DNA from: Rhodoferax lithotrophicus | GTDB lineage: Bacteria; Pseudomonadota; Gammaproteobacteria; Burkholderiales; Burkholderiaceae_C | Direction: 5' to 3' | Assembly: GCF_019973615.1 (NCBI RefSeq) | Contig: NZ_AP024238.1 | Location: forward strand, 744,001-808,000 | DNA: 64,000 nt | Shown here: positions 47,428-56,799 of the stretch, one piece after another | Layout: the number at the start of each line of letters is the position of its first letter | Numbering within the stretch: position 1 is the first letter of the stretch | Translations under genes and position numbers: made by a program | The notes under the pieces: model-generated | What the model saw: the letters and a program-made list of their open reading frames with translations, nothing else | Told to the model about the DNA's origin: nothing | Database searches by the model: none

Positions 47428-48234
47428 TCAAACACCGCAGCATTTCTTGTATTTTTTGCCGCTGCCACAGGTGCACGGATCATTGCGCCCCGGCACTGCG
47501 GCTTTGTGCACGGTCTCGATTCGCGGGCCCAGACTGCACCACATCTCCCGCATGTTGTACACCGCCCAGAGGGCATCTCCAAAAGCCTTCATGCGTTGGG
47601 TGCTCACCGTGAGTGGGCCGTGGTCATCCGTAAAAGGGGACAGGGTGGGTGCATCGTTGTCGTCTGCCGTCAGGGCGGCGACAAACTCCAGCGCTGCCGT
47701 ACGCCACTTGAGGGCTTCCTTGTTGCGTGGGCCGGCCCACTCTTCGGGCCAGGCCGCCACGGCCGCCATGAAACCTTGCGCCCAGCGCTGACCAAATGAC
47801 GCGGCCTGCTGCCCCGCCAAGGCGGCCTGTTCTGGCCCGGACAAGGCCGCTTGTTCCGCGCGTGCGTCCACCACTTCGGGCTGGTAGGCCTGCGCATCAT
47901 CCAGTGCGCTGATTTTGCAGTCCAGCGCCTGGGCCACCTGCTGCCAGCGGCGTGACCACAAGCGCATGAAGTGTTGCTGCTGAACCGCATTGGCAAAAGG
48001 GGTGACCAGCAACACCGGCAGGTACTCCTCGGGGGCGATCTGGCGGCGGCAGCAAATCAGTGCCACCATGAAGCCTTCACAAAATTCCCAGACGGGAATA
48101 CGCTCGTCGCGGGCACGCAAATAGGCCAGGATGGCTCCCAGCTCGGCAAACTCGTCGGCGCTCAAGGGCTCAGGGGTCTCCAAGGGCGGCGTGTCCAGAG
48201 GTGCGGCATTTGCGGGGAAGGATTCTTGGTTCAT
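47428..48234 (-). CDS. UPF0149 / YecA-like protein with SEC-C zinc motif
   Basis: A 268-residue protein. Its middle (~20-190) fits the UPF0149/YgfB fold (EPLSADEFAELGAILAYLRA, FCEGFMVALICC). The C-terminus PGRNDPCTCGSGKKYKKCCG is the SEC-C zinc motif found in SecA and YecA. The function is not known; zinc and ribosome or Sec-related binding has been suggested for the family. The start MNQESFPAN at 48234 is taken because the upstream part looks non-coding. It lies opposite the diguanylate cyclase gene, with a ~190-base shared upstream region. Confidence 0.85.
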   Translation of the reverse strand: MNQESFPANAAPLDTPPLETPEPLSADEFAELGAILAYLRARDERIPVWEFCEGFMVALICCRRQIAPEEYLPVLLVTPFANAVQQQHFMRLWSRRWQQVAQALDCKISALDDAQAYQPEVVDARAEQAALSGPEQAALAGQQAASFGQRWAQGFMAAVAAWPEEWAGPRNKEALKWRTAALEFVAALTADDNDAPTLSPFTDDHGPLTVSTQRMKAFGDALWAVYNMREMWCSLGPRIETVHKAAVPGRNDPCTCGSGKKYKKCCGV

Positions 48235-48427
48235 GGCAGACCTATGTTGAAGGCCCGATGACATGCAATATTTACGCCACCACTGGCCTGGTGAATACGG
48301 CAGGATGTTGTGGTGCCACCGCATCACCCGCGCGCTGGAATCTGCGCGGTTTGAAATAGGGGTTGAGTTTCAGCATCATTGGGGTATGCTGCAAATCGAA
48401 TAAAACAAAAGTTGTTGAGAAAAATCG

Positions 48428-51196
48428 ATGTTTTCCTTTTTGAGTCGATTAAGTGTGCGTAACCGCATCTGGGCCATTGTGGCCATGCTGATTTGCGGCA
48501 TCGTGGTGGGCGAAGTGATTGACATGTTTCGGCTGCGCGAGGTGCTTTGGCGCGAGAAAGAGGAGAAAACCCGGCAACTGGTGGAAACCGGGTTCAGCGT
48601 GCTGACCCACTTCCATCAGCTGCAACAAGCGGGTGAGCTCTCGCAAGTAGCGGCCCAGGCGGCGGCCATCAGCACCATCAAAGCCTTGCGCTACAACAAA
48701 ACCGAGTACTTCTGGCTCAGTGACCTGGGAACGCCGTTTCCCAAAATCATCATGCATCCCACCATGCCCGCCCTTGACGGGCATTTGCTGGACTTGCCTC
48801 AGTTTGATAGCGTCACCAGCCTGCGGGCTGGCACCGAGGGGCCTTTCACCGTCACCAATGGAAATAAAAATATCGGGGTTGCGTTTGCCGAAGTGGTCAA
48901 CCAGGGTGGACAGGGTTACGTCGTCTATGACTGGCAAAAGCCCAAAGCTGGCTCCGGTGTCACGGAACAACTTTATCCCAAGCTGTCCTATGTCAAGAAA
49001 TTTGCTCCCTGGGGCTGGGTGATTGGCTCGGGTGTCTATGTGGATGATGTGGATGCCACCATTCGCCAACAGCTTGAGCACAATGTCATGATGTTGGCGG
49101 GAATTGGTACGCTGCTGCTGCTGTTTGCTGCGCTGATTGCACGCAGCATTACCCAGCCCTTGCGCCTGGCGGTGGATGTCATGCGCACCGTCGACCTCGG
49201 TGCAGGCCGTGTGGTGCAGCGTTTGCCGGTCGTGGGACGCAGCGAATTTGCCGAGATGGCCACGGGTTTCAACGACATGCTGGAACAACTGCAGCTGCGT
49301 GATGCCAAGCTGGCGCAACACCAGGAGTTTCTGGAAACCGAGGTTGCGCACCGCACACTTGAGCTGCGTGACACCAACGCACAGTTGCAGCAAGAACTCA
49401 TTGAGCACCGGCAGGCCGATCTACTGATCCAGGAAAGCCGCATTCGGATGCGCGCCTTGCTGGATGCCACCAGCGAGTCGGTGCTGCTGCTTGACCCCCA
49501 AGGGCATATTCTGGCCATCAATGCCTTTGGAGCCCAGCGCTTCGGCCAGGTGCCCGAGGCCATCACCGGCAAGAATTTCTACGAACTTTTGCCGCCTGAC
49601 CTGGCCGTCAAGCGGCGCGCGCTGGTGGAACAAGTGGTCAGTACCGGCGAGCCCCTGCATTCGCAGGACCGGCGCGGGGCGATCTTTTTCAACAACAGCA
49701 TTTACCCGGTCAAAGACACGTCCGGTGCTGTGGAAAGTATCGCCGTGTACGCCAAGGATGTCACTGAACAGCACTGTGCCAAGGAGGTGGACGATATTTT
49801 CCGCAACTTGGATGCGGTGTTGCTGAAGTGGCGAATGAACCTGGAATCCATCGCCCAGATATTCTGCGATGCCATCCTGCCGGTCTTTGATCTTGCGGCG
49901 GCCTGGATTGGCCGGGCAGAAAAGGACGGACAACTCACCTGGCTGGCCAGTGCCGAGGGCTCTGACAAAGGCTTCTTCACGTCCTTGCGGGAAAACCGCC
50001 GACGCTGGGACGGTGACCCCACCTGCTGCCTGCCTGCCGGTGCGGTGATCCGTAGCGGGCAATGGCAAATGGTGACCCTGAATGGCCCGCAATGCCAGTC
50101 TTGTACCGAGGTGAACCAGACCGTCAGCCCCCGGGCGGTGATTGTTCTGCCCCTGACCTTGCGGGGTGAAACCTGGGGCGTGCTGACACTTTACGGGCGT
50201 GATGCGCGCCAGTTTGAAGGCTGGCAATTGCCGCAGCGTCTGGCCGCCATTGCGGTTCGGCTGGGCACAACGCTTGAGTCTGCAATGCAACAGGAATGGC
50301 TGACCTTGCTGGATGCGGCCCTGGCCGGTGTCGACAATGCCGTGCTGATCACCGATGCCAATGCCAGCATTCTCTGGAACAACCGATCTTTTGCCCAGCT
50401 GTCAGGTTATACGAGCCAGGAGATTCTGGGGAAAACCCCCAAAATGTTCAGTTCTGGATGCCAGGATGCTGATTTCTTCCAGCGTTTCTGGCAGACCATC
50501 AGCAGCGGCAAAACCTGGCATGGCGAGATAGTGAATGCCCACCGGGATGGTAGTACCTACACGGTCAACCAGACGGTGACCCCTTTGCTCAATACCAACG
50601 GTCAAGTGAGCCATTACGTCGCCATTCTGGAAGACATCACCCAGCGCAAGGCGGCGGAAGAGCGCGTTCAGCACACTGCCCAATTTGATCTGCTCACCGA
50701 CTTGCCCAATCGGGGGCTCTTTTTCGACCGCCTGGGGCAGGCCATGAACCTGGGGCAGCGGGATGGATCATCTGGTGCCTTGATGTTCCTGGATCTGGAT
50801 CATTTCAAGGAGGTGAATGATCAGCTGGGCCACGGTGCGGGGGATGTCGTGCTGATGGCCGTGGCCAAACGCTTGCGGGAACAGGTGCGCCAGAGTGACA
50901 CGGTGGCGCGCCTGGGGGGTGACGAGTTCACCGTGATTTTGCCCAGTCTGCGGGACCGTCACGATGCCGTGCGTGTGGCCAACAACATCATTGCAGCCAT
51001 TGGCCAGCCGATTGAGCTGGACGGTACCCAGGCCCGAGTCGGCATCACCATTGGTATTGCCCTTTTTCCGCAGCACGGTCACACCGTCGAGCAAGTCCTC
51101 AAGGCGGCAGACGATGCCATGTACCGGGCGAAAGACGCGGGGCGTAATTGCTACGCCTTCGCGGTGGAAGAGGTGCTGCCCCAGTCATCACCGTGA
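48428..51196 (+). CDS. membrane sensor diguanylate cyclase (Cache-HAMP-PAS-GAF-PAS-GGDEF)
   Basis: A 922-residue membrane protein. A helix at residues ~13-30 and another at ~220-240 enclose a periplasmic single-Cache-like domain (EYFWLSDLGTPFPKIIMHP, APWGWVIGSGVYVDDV). HAMP, PAS (~345-455), GAF-like (~470-620) and PAS (~625-745) segments follow. The GGDEF domain (~750-915) has intact RLGGDEFTVI and an I-site RQSD, so cyclic di-GMP synthesis with feedback is expected. The start ATG at 48428 has TTGAGAAAA upstream, a weak ribosome site. The Cache domain probably senses a small organic molecule, not named. Confidence 0.93.
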   Translation: MFSFLSRLSVRNRIWAIVAMLICGIVVGEVIDMFRLREVLWREKEEKTRQLVETGFSVLTHFHQLQQAGELSQVAAQAAAISTIKALRYNKTEYFWLSDLGTPFPKIIMHPTMPALDGHLLDLPQFDSVTSLRAGTEGPFTVTNGNKNIGVAFAEVVNQGGQGYVVYDWQKPKAGSGVTEQLYPKLSYVKKFAPWGWVIGSGVYVDDVDATIRQQLEHNVMMLAGIGTLLLLFAALIARSITQPLRLAVDVMRTVDLGAGRVVQRLPVVGRSEFAEMATGFNDMLEQLQLRDAKLAQHQEFLETEVAHRTLELRDTNAQLQQELIEHRQADLLIQESRIRMRALLDATSESVLLLDPQGHILAINAFGAQRFGQVPEAITGKNFYELLPPDLAVKRRALVEQVVSTGEPLHSQDRRGAIFFNNSIYPVKDTSGAVESIAVYAKDVTEQHCAKEVDDIFRNLDAVLLKWRMNLESIAQIFCDAILPVFDLAAAWIGRAEKDGQLTWLASAEGSDKGFFTSLRENRRRWDGDPTCCLPAGAVIRSGQWQMVTLNGPQCQSCTEVNQTVSPRAVIVLPLTLRGETWGVLTLYGRDARQFEGWQLPQRLAAIAVRLGTTLESAMQQEWLTLLDAALAGVDNAVLITDANASILWNNRSFAQLSGYTSQEILGKTPKMFSSGCQDADFFQRFWQTISSGKTWHGEIVNAHRDGSTYTVNQTVTPLLNTNGQVSHYVAILEDITQRKAAEERVQHTAQFDLLTDLPNRGLFFDRLGQAMNLGQRDGSSGALMFLDLDHFKEVNDQLGHGAGDVVLMAVAKRLREQVRQSDTVARLGGDEFTVILPSLRDRHDAVRVANNIIAAIGQPIELDGTQARVGITIGIALFPQHGHTVEQVLKAADDAMYRAKDAGRNCYAFAVEEVLPQSSP

Positions 51197-51214
51197 CACC
51201 AGGGCAAAAATACA

Positions 51215-51275
51215 CACCAAATAGACCTCTGGCGCTTGTATATCAAGCGCTGGTAGCTACTTATTAAATAGCATT
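51215..51275 (-). repeat. dispersed repeat, copy 6, containing the stop of the thioredoxin gene
   Basis: On the minus strand: AAATGCTATTTAATAAGTAG, then CAGCGCTTG and GCGCCAGAGGTCTATTTGG. The minus-strand gene ending at 51257 takes its last codons (MLFNK-stop) from the first part of this copy. Confidence 0.75.
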
Positions 51276-53065
51276 TGAAGGCGCAGCAAGCTGGTGTAAC
51301 TGGCCGGGTCGGCACATACCGAAGCGGCGAACACCCGCAGGCAGCGCTCTGCGGCCAGGCGGTAGAGCGCTGCCTGGGGCCCGGCCACCTGCTTGCTCAA
51401 GGCCAGCAAGGCCTGTGCGGCTACGCCGTTGCCCGAGGGTGTGGCCGCATCTGCGCCGGGTTTGAGGCGATGGATCAGGGCTGGTGCGTCGTGGCGAGTG
51501 AAAAAGAAACCACCACGGTCACGGTCTTCAAACTGCGCCAGCATGGCCAAGGCCAAGCCCTCGGCAAATGGCAGGTCTTGCGGCTGTGGATCGGCCTCTT
51601 GCAGCGCCAGTACGGCTTCGAGCAGGAAGGCATGGTCGTCCAGAAACGCGGCCTGGCCGGGCAGGGTTTGTAAATGCCCGGAGCTGCGGCCATCTTCCGC
51701 CCAGCGCTGCTGGCGCAAAAAATCCAGCGCCGAGCGCGCCGCTTTCAGCCAGTCGGGGCGTTGGCACACACGGGCGGCGCGCACCAGGCCGGTGATCATC
51801 AGCGCCGTCCAGCCAGTGAGCACTTTGGCATCGCGCGGCACGGGGTCGCGCTGGTCGCGCGCCATGCGCAGTTTGATGCTGGCGCTGGCAATCAACTCTT
51901 CCACCAGCGCCTGGGGGCGTTGCAAGGTGGCGGCTAGTTGAGCCGCCGGGCGGGCCACCCGCAAGTGCCAGGTGCGCCCTTCAAAGTTGGGCGCATCCAC
52001 CAAACCCCAATGGGCGGCACACACATCCCACTCCTGCGATGAGAGCGCCTGGCGCAGCTCTTCCGAGGGCCAGACGTAAAAATGGCCTTCACGGCCCTGC
52101 GTGTCGTCGGCCGCCAGTGAGGCGTAAAAGCCACCTGTGTCGGCCTGCATCTCACGCAGCGCCCAGGTGGCCGTGCCCTCCACCACACGGCGAAACAGGG
52201 GCTCGCCGGTCAGCGCCCATGCGTCGGCGTACAAGGCCAGCAACACGCCGTTGTCACACAGCATTTTTTCAAAGTGGGGGATCTGCCATTGCGCGTCCAC
52301 GCTGTAGCGAAAGAAACCCCCACCAATCTGGTCATACAAGCCGCCCTCACTCATTTTCCGCAGGCTGAACAAGGCCATGTCACGGGCCTGGGTCTGGCCA
52401 TCTGTTTGGCTCAAGTGCAGCAAATAGGCCAGTTCGCTGGGCTGCGGGAACTTGGGCGCGGCACCAAAACCGCCGTGTCGGGCATCGAAGGCGGTGGCCA
52501 GTTGCTGGCGTGCCTGGGTTTGCACCGCCGCATTCAGCACGGCTTGGTCATCACGCTGTGGCTGGCTGGCGGCCAGTGCCAGGCGCAAGGCCTGGTCTTG
52601 CCGCGCCAGGGCAGGGCGCTGCTCGCTCCAGACCGTGCTGACCGAGCCCAGCACGCTTCTGAAAGTGGCTTGCCCCTCAGGCGCGGCGCTGGGGAAATAG
52701 GTGCCGCTGTAAAACGGCATGCCTTGGGGTGACAAAAAGATGGTCAGCGGCCAGCCGCCGCCGCTGCGGCGCAGCAACTGGTGTGCCATCTGGTAGACCA
52801 TGTCAAGGTCGGGGCGCTCTTCACGATCCACCTTGATGGCGACAAACCCTTCGTTGATCAGGGTCGCAATGGCCGGGTCAGAGAATGACTCACGGGCCAT
52901 CACATGGCACCAGTGGCAAGCGGCGTAGCCAATCGACAGCAGAATCGGTTTGTCCAGCCGCCGGGCCAGCGCCAGTGCTTCGGCCCCCCAGGGATACCAG
53001 TCCACCGGCTGCTGGGCGTGCTGCTGCAGGTAGAGCGACGCTTGGGTGGCAAGGTGGTTGGTCAT
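51257..53065 (-). CDS. thioredoxin-domain protein (DUF255, YyaL/SSP411 type)
   Basis: A 602-residue protein. The N-terminal thioredoxin fold (~1-160) has CHWC in [16 protein letters not shown] and [14 protein letters not shown]; the rest is an alpha/alpha-barrel like that of acylglucosamine epimerases. No signal peptide. The family has no settled function. Its C-terminus is formed by a repeat copy, so a few residues may differ from relatives. It is a single gene, convergent with the diguanylate cyclase. Confidence 0.9.
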   Translation of the reverse strand: MTNHLATQASLYLQQHAQQPVDWYPWGAEALALARRLDKPILLSIGYAACHWCHVMARESFSDPAIATLINEGFVAIKVDREERPDLDMVYQMAHQLLRRSGGGWPLTIFLSPQGMPFYSGTYFPSAAPEGQATFRSVLGSVSTVWSEQRPALARQDQALRLALAASQPQRDDQAVLNAAVQTQARQQLATAFDARHGGFGAAPKFPQPSELAYLLHLSQTDGQTQARDMALFSLRKMSEGGLYDQIGGGFFRYSVDAQWQIPHFEKMLCDNGVLLALYADAWALTGEPLFRRVVEGTATWALREMQADTGGFYASLAADDTQGREGHFYVWPSEELRQALSSQEWDVCAAHWGLVDAPNFEGRTWHLRVARPAAQLAATLQRPQALVEELIASASIKLRMARDQRDPVPRDAKVLTGWTALMITGLVRAARVCQRPDWLKAARSALDFLRQQRWAEDGRSSGHLQTLPGQAAFLDDHAFLLEAVLALQEADPQPQDLPFAEGLALAMLAQFEDRDRGGFFFTRHDAPALIHRLKPGADAATPSGNGVAAQALLALSKQVAGPQAALYRLAAERCLRVFAASVCADPASYTSLLRLQMLFNK

Positions 53066-53432
53066 GGCGGTTGGGCGTGCAAGGGGGTTGAACTGAAGGT
53101 GTGACAGGTTTGTCGGCTTTGTCGCAAATGCGCCACCCGCAACCCTGATCGTGGGTCAGGAAACTGGCTGCGCGCAGGAAACATGCCATCTTAAATTTGT
53201 ATCGCTTTCTACTTGTCAGCTGCGGCTGACACAAGGTTAAGGCGTCGGGCTGGGCCTGGCGAAGGGGCTGCCGTTCTGGGCGCTGATTGAAGAGCTTGGA
53301 TAGGATGGATCATATTTTTAGTTCGGCAGGTGCAGATGCCCGTGGCCCCCAGCCTTTGGCGGACTCGGGGCCAAACTTCATCACCTGGGTGCTCGGGTGG
53401 TCAAGAAAGAGCACAGTTTGAAAAGGTGACTA
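53066..53432. other. intergenic stretch, nothing firmly recognised
   Basis: 367 bases between the thioredoxin-domain gene and the DksA-like gene. A 38-codon frame at 53305-53421 has a possible ribosome site but no recognisable product. A short inverted repeat (GTCAGC ... GCTGAC near 53214-53230) is present. Otherwise nothing is supported. Confidence 0.45.
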
Positions 53433-53810
53433 TCAATGTGCCCTTTCATAAAGGGCTTGACAGGCGGTGCAACGCAGGGTCTGCGGTTCCAGCTGCAGGC
53501 GCCCAAAAGTGATGGCTAAGTGGCAATCCACACACAGGCCATAGTCCGCACCGTGAATGCGTTGCAAGGCTTGTGTAAGGGCGCTGAATTCAAGGCTGTC
53601 GATGTCTGACAAGGCGGCTTCGACTTCCTCTTCGCCCGAGCGTTGAGGGGCATCGTCCATGTCTTGCTGCAGCAGCTGATAGGCGTGCTGGGCCTGCGTC
53701 AGGTTTTTCAATTTGGTGTCACTTTGCTGTTCCATAGAAGCCAGTCGCAGTTTTAATATGTCCACTAAAGTGCTGCGTTCAAGTTGGGAGATGGGGTGTG
53801 GTGTGTGCAT
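53433..53810 (-). CDS. DksA/TraR-type zinc-finger protein
   Basis: A 125-residue protein with a helical N-terminal coil (~10-65) and a C4 zinc finger CVDC-x17-CTAC (YGLCVDCHLAI ... LRCTACQ), as in DksA/TraR proteins that bind RNA polymerase in the stringent response. It is shorter than DksA (~150). The ATG at 53810 begins before the coil. It is alone on the minus strand beside a plus-strand stress cluster. Confidence 0.88.
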   Translation of the reverse strand: MHTPHPISQLERSTLVDILKLRLASMEQQSDTKLKNLTQAQHAYQLLQQDMDDAPQRSGEEEVEAALSDIDSLEFSALTQALQRIHGADYGLCVDCHLAITFGRLQLEPQTLRCTACQALYERAH

Positions 53811-54126
53811 GTGAAATTGCCGAAGGTTGTGATGTAGTCTGACCTTAGCCCGACAGCCGGAGACGGTCTGTTCGATGCCGTACGATGTTCTGCCTGGTGT
53901 GACTTCATCCACCCAGAAGCGTATGACCGATGGGCGGTGAGTTGTTGCGTGTATGAAAGGTGTGCCCGCGGTCGTGAAAACTGACGTTTGTAGTCTTGTA
54001 GTCCATAAGCCCTTTACGCAACGCAGTCGCACCTATGCAATGTGGTTTAGCGCACAGATCAGACCGTGTGGCGGCTAGACACTGGATGTCCCTCAATGTG
54101 ATTTTTAAAGCCCTGAGGAGAAACTT
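53811..54126. other. divergent intergenic region, stress cluster
   Basis: About 316 bases between the DksA-like gene and the 17M-like gene, transcribed away from each other. It must hold both promoters; none is clear. GAGGAG precedes the 54127 start. Confidence 0.5.
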
Positions 54127-54630
54127 ATGAAAAATACAAACATACCTTGCTACGTCTTTAACACTCACCAGGAAGCTGAAGAGGCCATTCAAATGCTGAG
54201 TCGTTCAGGATTTGATGTCAAAACCTTGTCATTGGTGGGAAAGGGGTACCACAGCGAGGAGCAACCCGTAGGGTTTTACACGGCGGGCGATCGGATTCGA
54301 TCCTGGGGTAGCACAGGTGCATTCTGGGGCGGGATCTGGGGCTTGCTGCTGGCACCTGCTGTCTTTTTTCTACCCGGATTGGGGCTTGTTGCTATGGCTG
54401 GGCCGTTTGTTGCAGCACTGTTGGGCGCACTGGAAGGTGCTGTGGTGGTGGGGGGCGTGTCAGCCCTAGGGGCAGCTTTGACTCAAATTGGTGTATCCAA
54501 AGACCAGGTGATCAAGTACGAGACGGCCATCAAGATGGATAAATATGTACTGATGGTGCATGGCAATGCCGAGGAAGCAGAAACAGCGCGAACCGTTCTG
54601 CAAAATTCCCAAGCTTGGAAGGAAGCCTAA
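54127..54630 (+). CDS. general stress protein 17M-like membrane-associated protein
   Basis: A 167-residue protein with a short N-terminal domain (CYVFNTHQEAEEAIQMLSRSGFDVKTLSLVGKGY) of the 17M/DUF1269-like type and a glycine-rich hydrophobic hairpin (~68-125) that could insert in a membrane. GAGGAG precedes the ATG at good spacing. It is first in the plus-strand run with the VIT protein, cbpA and cbpM, which suggests a stress setting. Function unknown. Confidence 0.75.
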   Translation: MKNTNIPCYVFNTHQEAEEAIQMLSRSGFDVKTLSLVGKGYHSEEQPVGFYTAGDRIRSWGSTGAFWGGIWGLLLAPAVFFLPGLGLVAMAGPFVAALLGALEGAVVVGGVSALGAALTQIGVSKDQVIKYETAIKMDKYVLMVHGNAEEAETARTVLQNSQAWKEA

Positions 54631-54658
54631 GCGGACCACCTGCAACCTGGCTTGTACT

Positions 54659-55360
54659 ATGACATCCTCTCGTCATCACAGGGAACGCCATCGCACGGAT
54701 CGTGTGGGTTGGCTACGTGCCGCCGTGCTGGGTGCCAATGACGGCATTGTTTCCACCGCCAGCCTGTTGATGGGCGTGGCCGCCGCCAGCGTCAGCCACA
54801 GTGGCCTTGTGATGACTGGTGTGGCCGGGTTGGTGGCCGGAGCCATGTCGATGGCCGCAGGAGAATATGTATCGGTGCACTCCCAAGCAGATACCGAAAA
54901 CGCGGATCTGGCGCGTGAGCGCGACGAGCTTGTGGTCAATCCGGTTGCCGAGGCGCAGGAGTTGACAGCCCTCTATGTCGCGCGCGGGCTTGATCCCGGT
55001 TTGGCGCAACAGGTTGCAGAACAATTGATGAAGCACGATGCCCTTGGTGCGCATGCCCGTGACGAACTGGGAATTTCTCAGGCCCTGAGTGCACGGCCTG
55101 TTCAAGCCGCGCTGTCATCTGCTGCTAGCTTCGCGATCGGTGCGGCGATGCCACTTGCCGTCGCTGTATGGATGCCTGCAGCGAATCTTTTTGTCGGGCT
55201 GGCTGCCATGTCGATGGTATTTTTGGCCTTGCTGGGTGCCATTGCCGCTTGGATTGGTGGCACCCCTGTAGTTGTCAGTGTGTGGCGAGTCACGTTGTGG
55301 GGTGCACTGGCCATGGCGATCACTGCGGGTGTTGGCGCGATCTTCAAGACAGTTGTCTGA
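54659..55360 (+). CDS. VIT1/CCC1-family transporter (iron or manganese)
   Basis: A 233-residue protein with five predicted membrane helices. The N-terminal GWLRAAVLGANDGIVSTASLLMGVAAA and the AGAMSMAAGEYVSVHSQADTE segments are hallmarks of VIT/CCC1 family transporters. The Glu-rich soluble part (~80-140) corresponds to the metal-binding region. The ATG at 54659 begins 28 bases after the previous stop; no strong ribosome site. Ions are exported or sequestered; bacterial role uncertain. Confidence 0.9.
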   Translation: MTSSRHHRERHRTDRVGWLRAAVLGANDGIVSTASLLMGVAAASVSHSGLVMTGVAGLVAGAMSMAAGEYVSVHSQADTENADLARERDELVVNPVAEAQELTALYVARGLDPGLAQQVAEQLMKHDALGAHARDELGISQALSARPVQAALSSAASFAIGAAMPLAVAVWMPAANLFVGLAAMSMVFLALLGAIAAWIGGTPVVVSVWRVTLWGALAMAITAGVGAIFKTVV

Positions 55361-55377
55361 ACTCAGATCAATAGACC

Positions 55378-56283
55378 ATGAAGTACAAAGACTATTACGC
55401 AACACTGGGCGTACCGCGCGATGCCGACATCGATCAGATCAAGAAGGCTTACCGAAAATTGGCACGCACACACCACCCGGATATGTCCAAAGCAGCGGAT
55501 GCCGAAGCCCATTTCAAGGATGTGGCCGAAGCCTACGCCACACTGAAAGACACCGCTAAACGCGCGGCCTACGATGAGCTGGGGCATCCCAAGGCAGGAG
55601 CTGAATTTGCACCACCTCCGAATTGGCGACAGGACTTTTCTGCCAACGGGGATGCCTTTCAAGACCTTGACTTGGCAGATTTGCTGGCATCATTGGGGCG
55701 CGGGCAACGGGGCGCAGCTTCGGCCACCATGCCGCGCAAGGGTCGCGACTATGAAAGTGCGGTCACCATCACCTTGGCGGATGCCCGTCGTGGTTCGATC
55801 GTGAATCTGAACCTGGCAGATGCCTCAGGTGAGCGCACACTGGAGGTCACCATTCCCCCGGGTGTACGACAGGATCAGAAGTTGCGTCTGCGTGGCAAAG
55901 GTGGTAAAGGCCACAACGGTGCCTCCGACGGGGATATATATCTTCACATCTCCCTGGCACCCCACACAGTATTCCGCCCGGACGGCCTGGATCTGTACTT
56001 TGACTTGGCCCTGGCCCCTTGGGAGGCCGCATTGGGTACGGAGGTGGAAGTACCTACGCTGGATGGCCCGGTGCTGCTCACCGTTCCTGCAGGTACACGC
56101 TCTGGTCGCACGCTGCGCCTGCGTGGGCGTGGCCTGGCCGATGGCCGCAGCGATATTTACGCCATTGTTCACATCGATGTGCCCACCACATTGACCGATT
56201 CCGAACGTACTCTGTATCAGGAACTTGCCCGCATCTCACACTTCAACCCGCGTATCGTCGCACTCAAGGAGAACTCCACATGA
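55378..56283 (+). CDS. cbpA: curved-DNA-binding DnaJ-family protein CbpA
   Basis: A 301-residue DnaJ-class cochaperone. The J domain (~5-68) has the HPD motif in ARTHHPDMSK; the two beta-sandwich C-terminal domains (~115-290; ESAVTITLADARRGSIV, VEVPTLDGPVLLTVPAGT) follow; there is no zinc-finger domain, as in CbpA. The stop overlaps the cbpM start. It stimulates DnaK and binds DNA. Confidence 0.92.
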   Translation: MKYKDYYATLGVPRDADIDQIKKAYRKLARTHHPDMSKAADAEAHFKDVAEAYATLKDTAKRAAYDELGHPKAGAEFAPPPNWRQDFSANGDAFQDLDLADLLASLGRGQRGAASATMPRKGRDYESAVTITLADARRGSIVNLNLADASGERTLEVTIPPGVRQDQKLRLRGKGGKGHNGASDGDIYLHISLAPHTVFRPDGLDLYFDLALAPWEAALGTEVEVPTLDGPVLLTVPAGTRSGRTLRLRGRGLADGRSDIYAIVHIDVPTTLTDSERTLYQELARISHFNPRIVALKENST

Positions 56284-56624
56284 TCCCAGAACAAACTGAT
56301 TGGCGCTGGTTGGACACCCGGGAAACGATCACTTCGGCCGAGTTGTCAGACTGCTGTGGCATGAGTGAGGCTGAGCTTGATGAGTTGGTTGACTATTGCG
56401 TTTTAGAGCCGGTAGCGCCGATCAATCAACAACGCGCTTTCAGTGCTCACTGGGTTGTACCCTTGCGTCACGCTTCCAAAATGCGTGCGGACTTTGATCT
56501 GGATATTTTTACCGTGGCCATTTTGCTTGGCAACTTGACCCGCATCGATGTACTGGAGCGCCAGGTGCACTCCCTACAGGCTTTGCTACCACCAGAAATG
56601 CGTCCCAACATGGGATTTCAGTAG
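56280..56624 (+). CDS. cbpM: CbpA modulator CbpM
   Basis: A 114-residue MerR-like helical protein: ELSDCCGMSEAELDELVDYCVLEPV resembles the CbpM winged-helix region, which binds the J domain of CbpA. Start ATG overlaps the cbpA stop. The frame is open far upstream inside cbpA, but that part is shadow. Normal length for the family. Confidence 0.88.
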   Translation: MIPEQTDWRWLDTRETITSAELSDCCGMSEAELDELVDYCVLEPVAPINQQRAFSAHWVVPLRHASKMRADFDLDIFTVAILLGNLTRIDVLERQVHSLQALLPPEMRPNMGFQ

Positions 56625-56799
56625 CGATCCCATAGCGGTCACTGATCCGGCAACTACCAATACTTGCCCACAAGAAACCATTCAAGCTGACTGTCGTATT
56701 GAGTCCACAGGGGGTGATGTACTTTTGGACTGCATCGCAAGCGTTATCACGCGAAGATCAACATCCCCAGCAACCCCCTGAATCGGAAAACAGCGAGCA

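Noticed and set aside
53305..53421. 38-codon frame with possible ribosome site before the DksA-like gene
   Set aside because: No recognisable product and no context; chance frames of this length are common in GC-rich DNA.
56709..56781. Inverted repeat CAGGGGGT/ACCCCCTG between cbpM and the exporter permease gene
   Set aside because: Arms are ~57 bases apart without a T-run; no function can be assigned.
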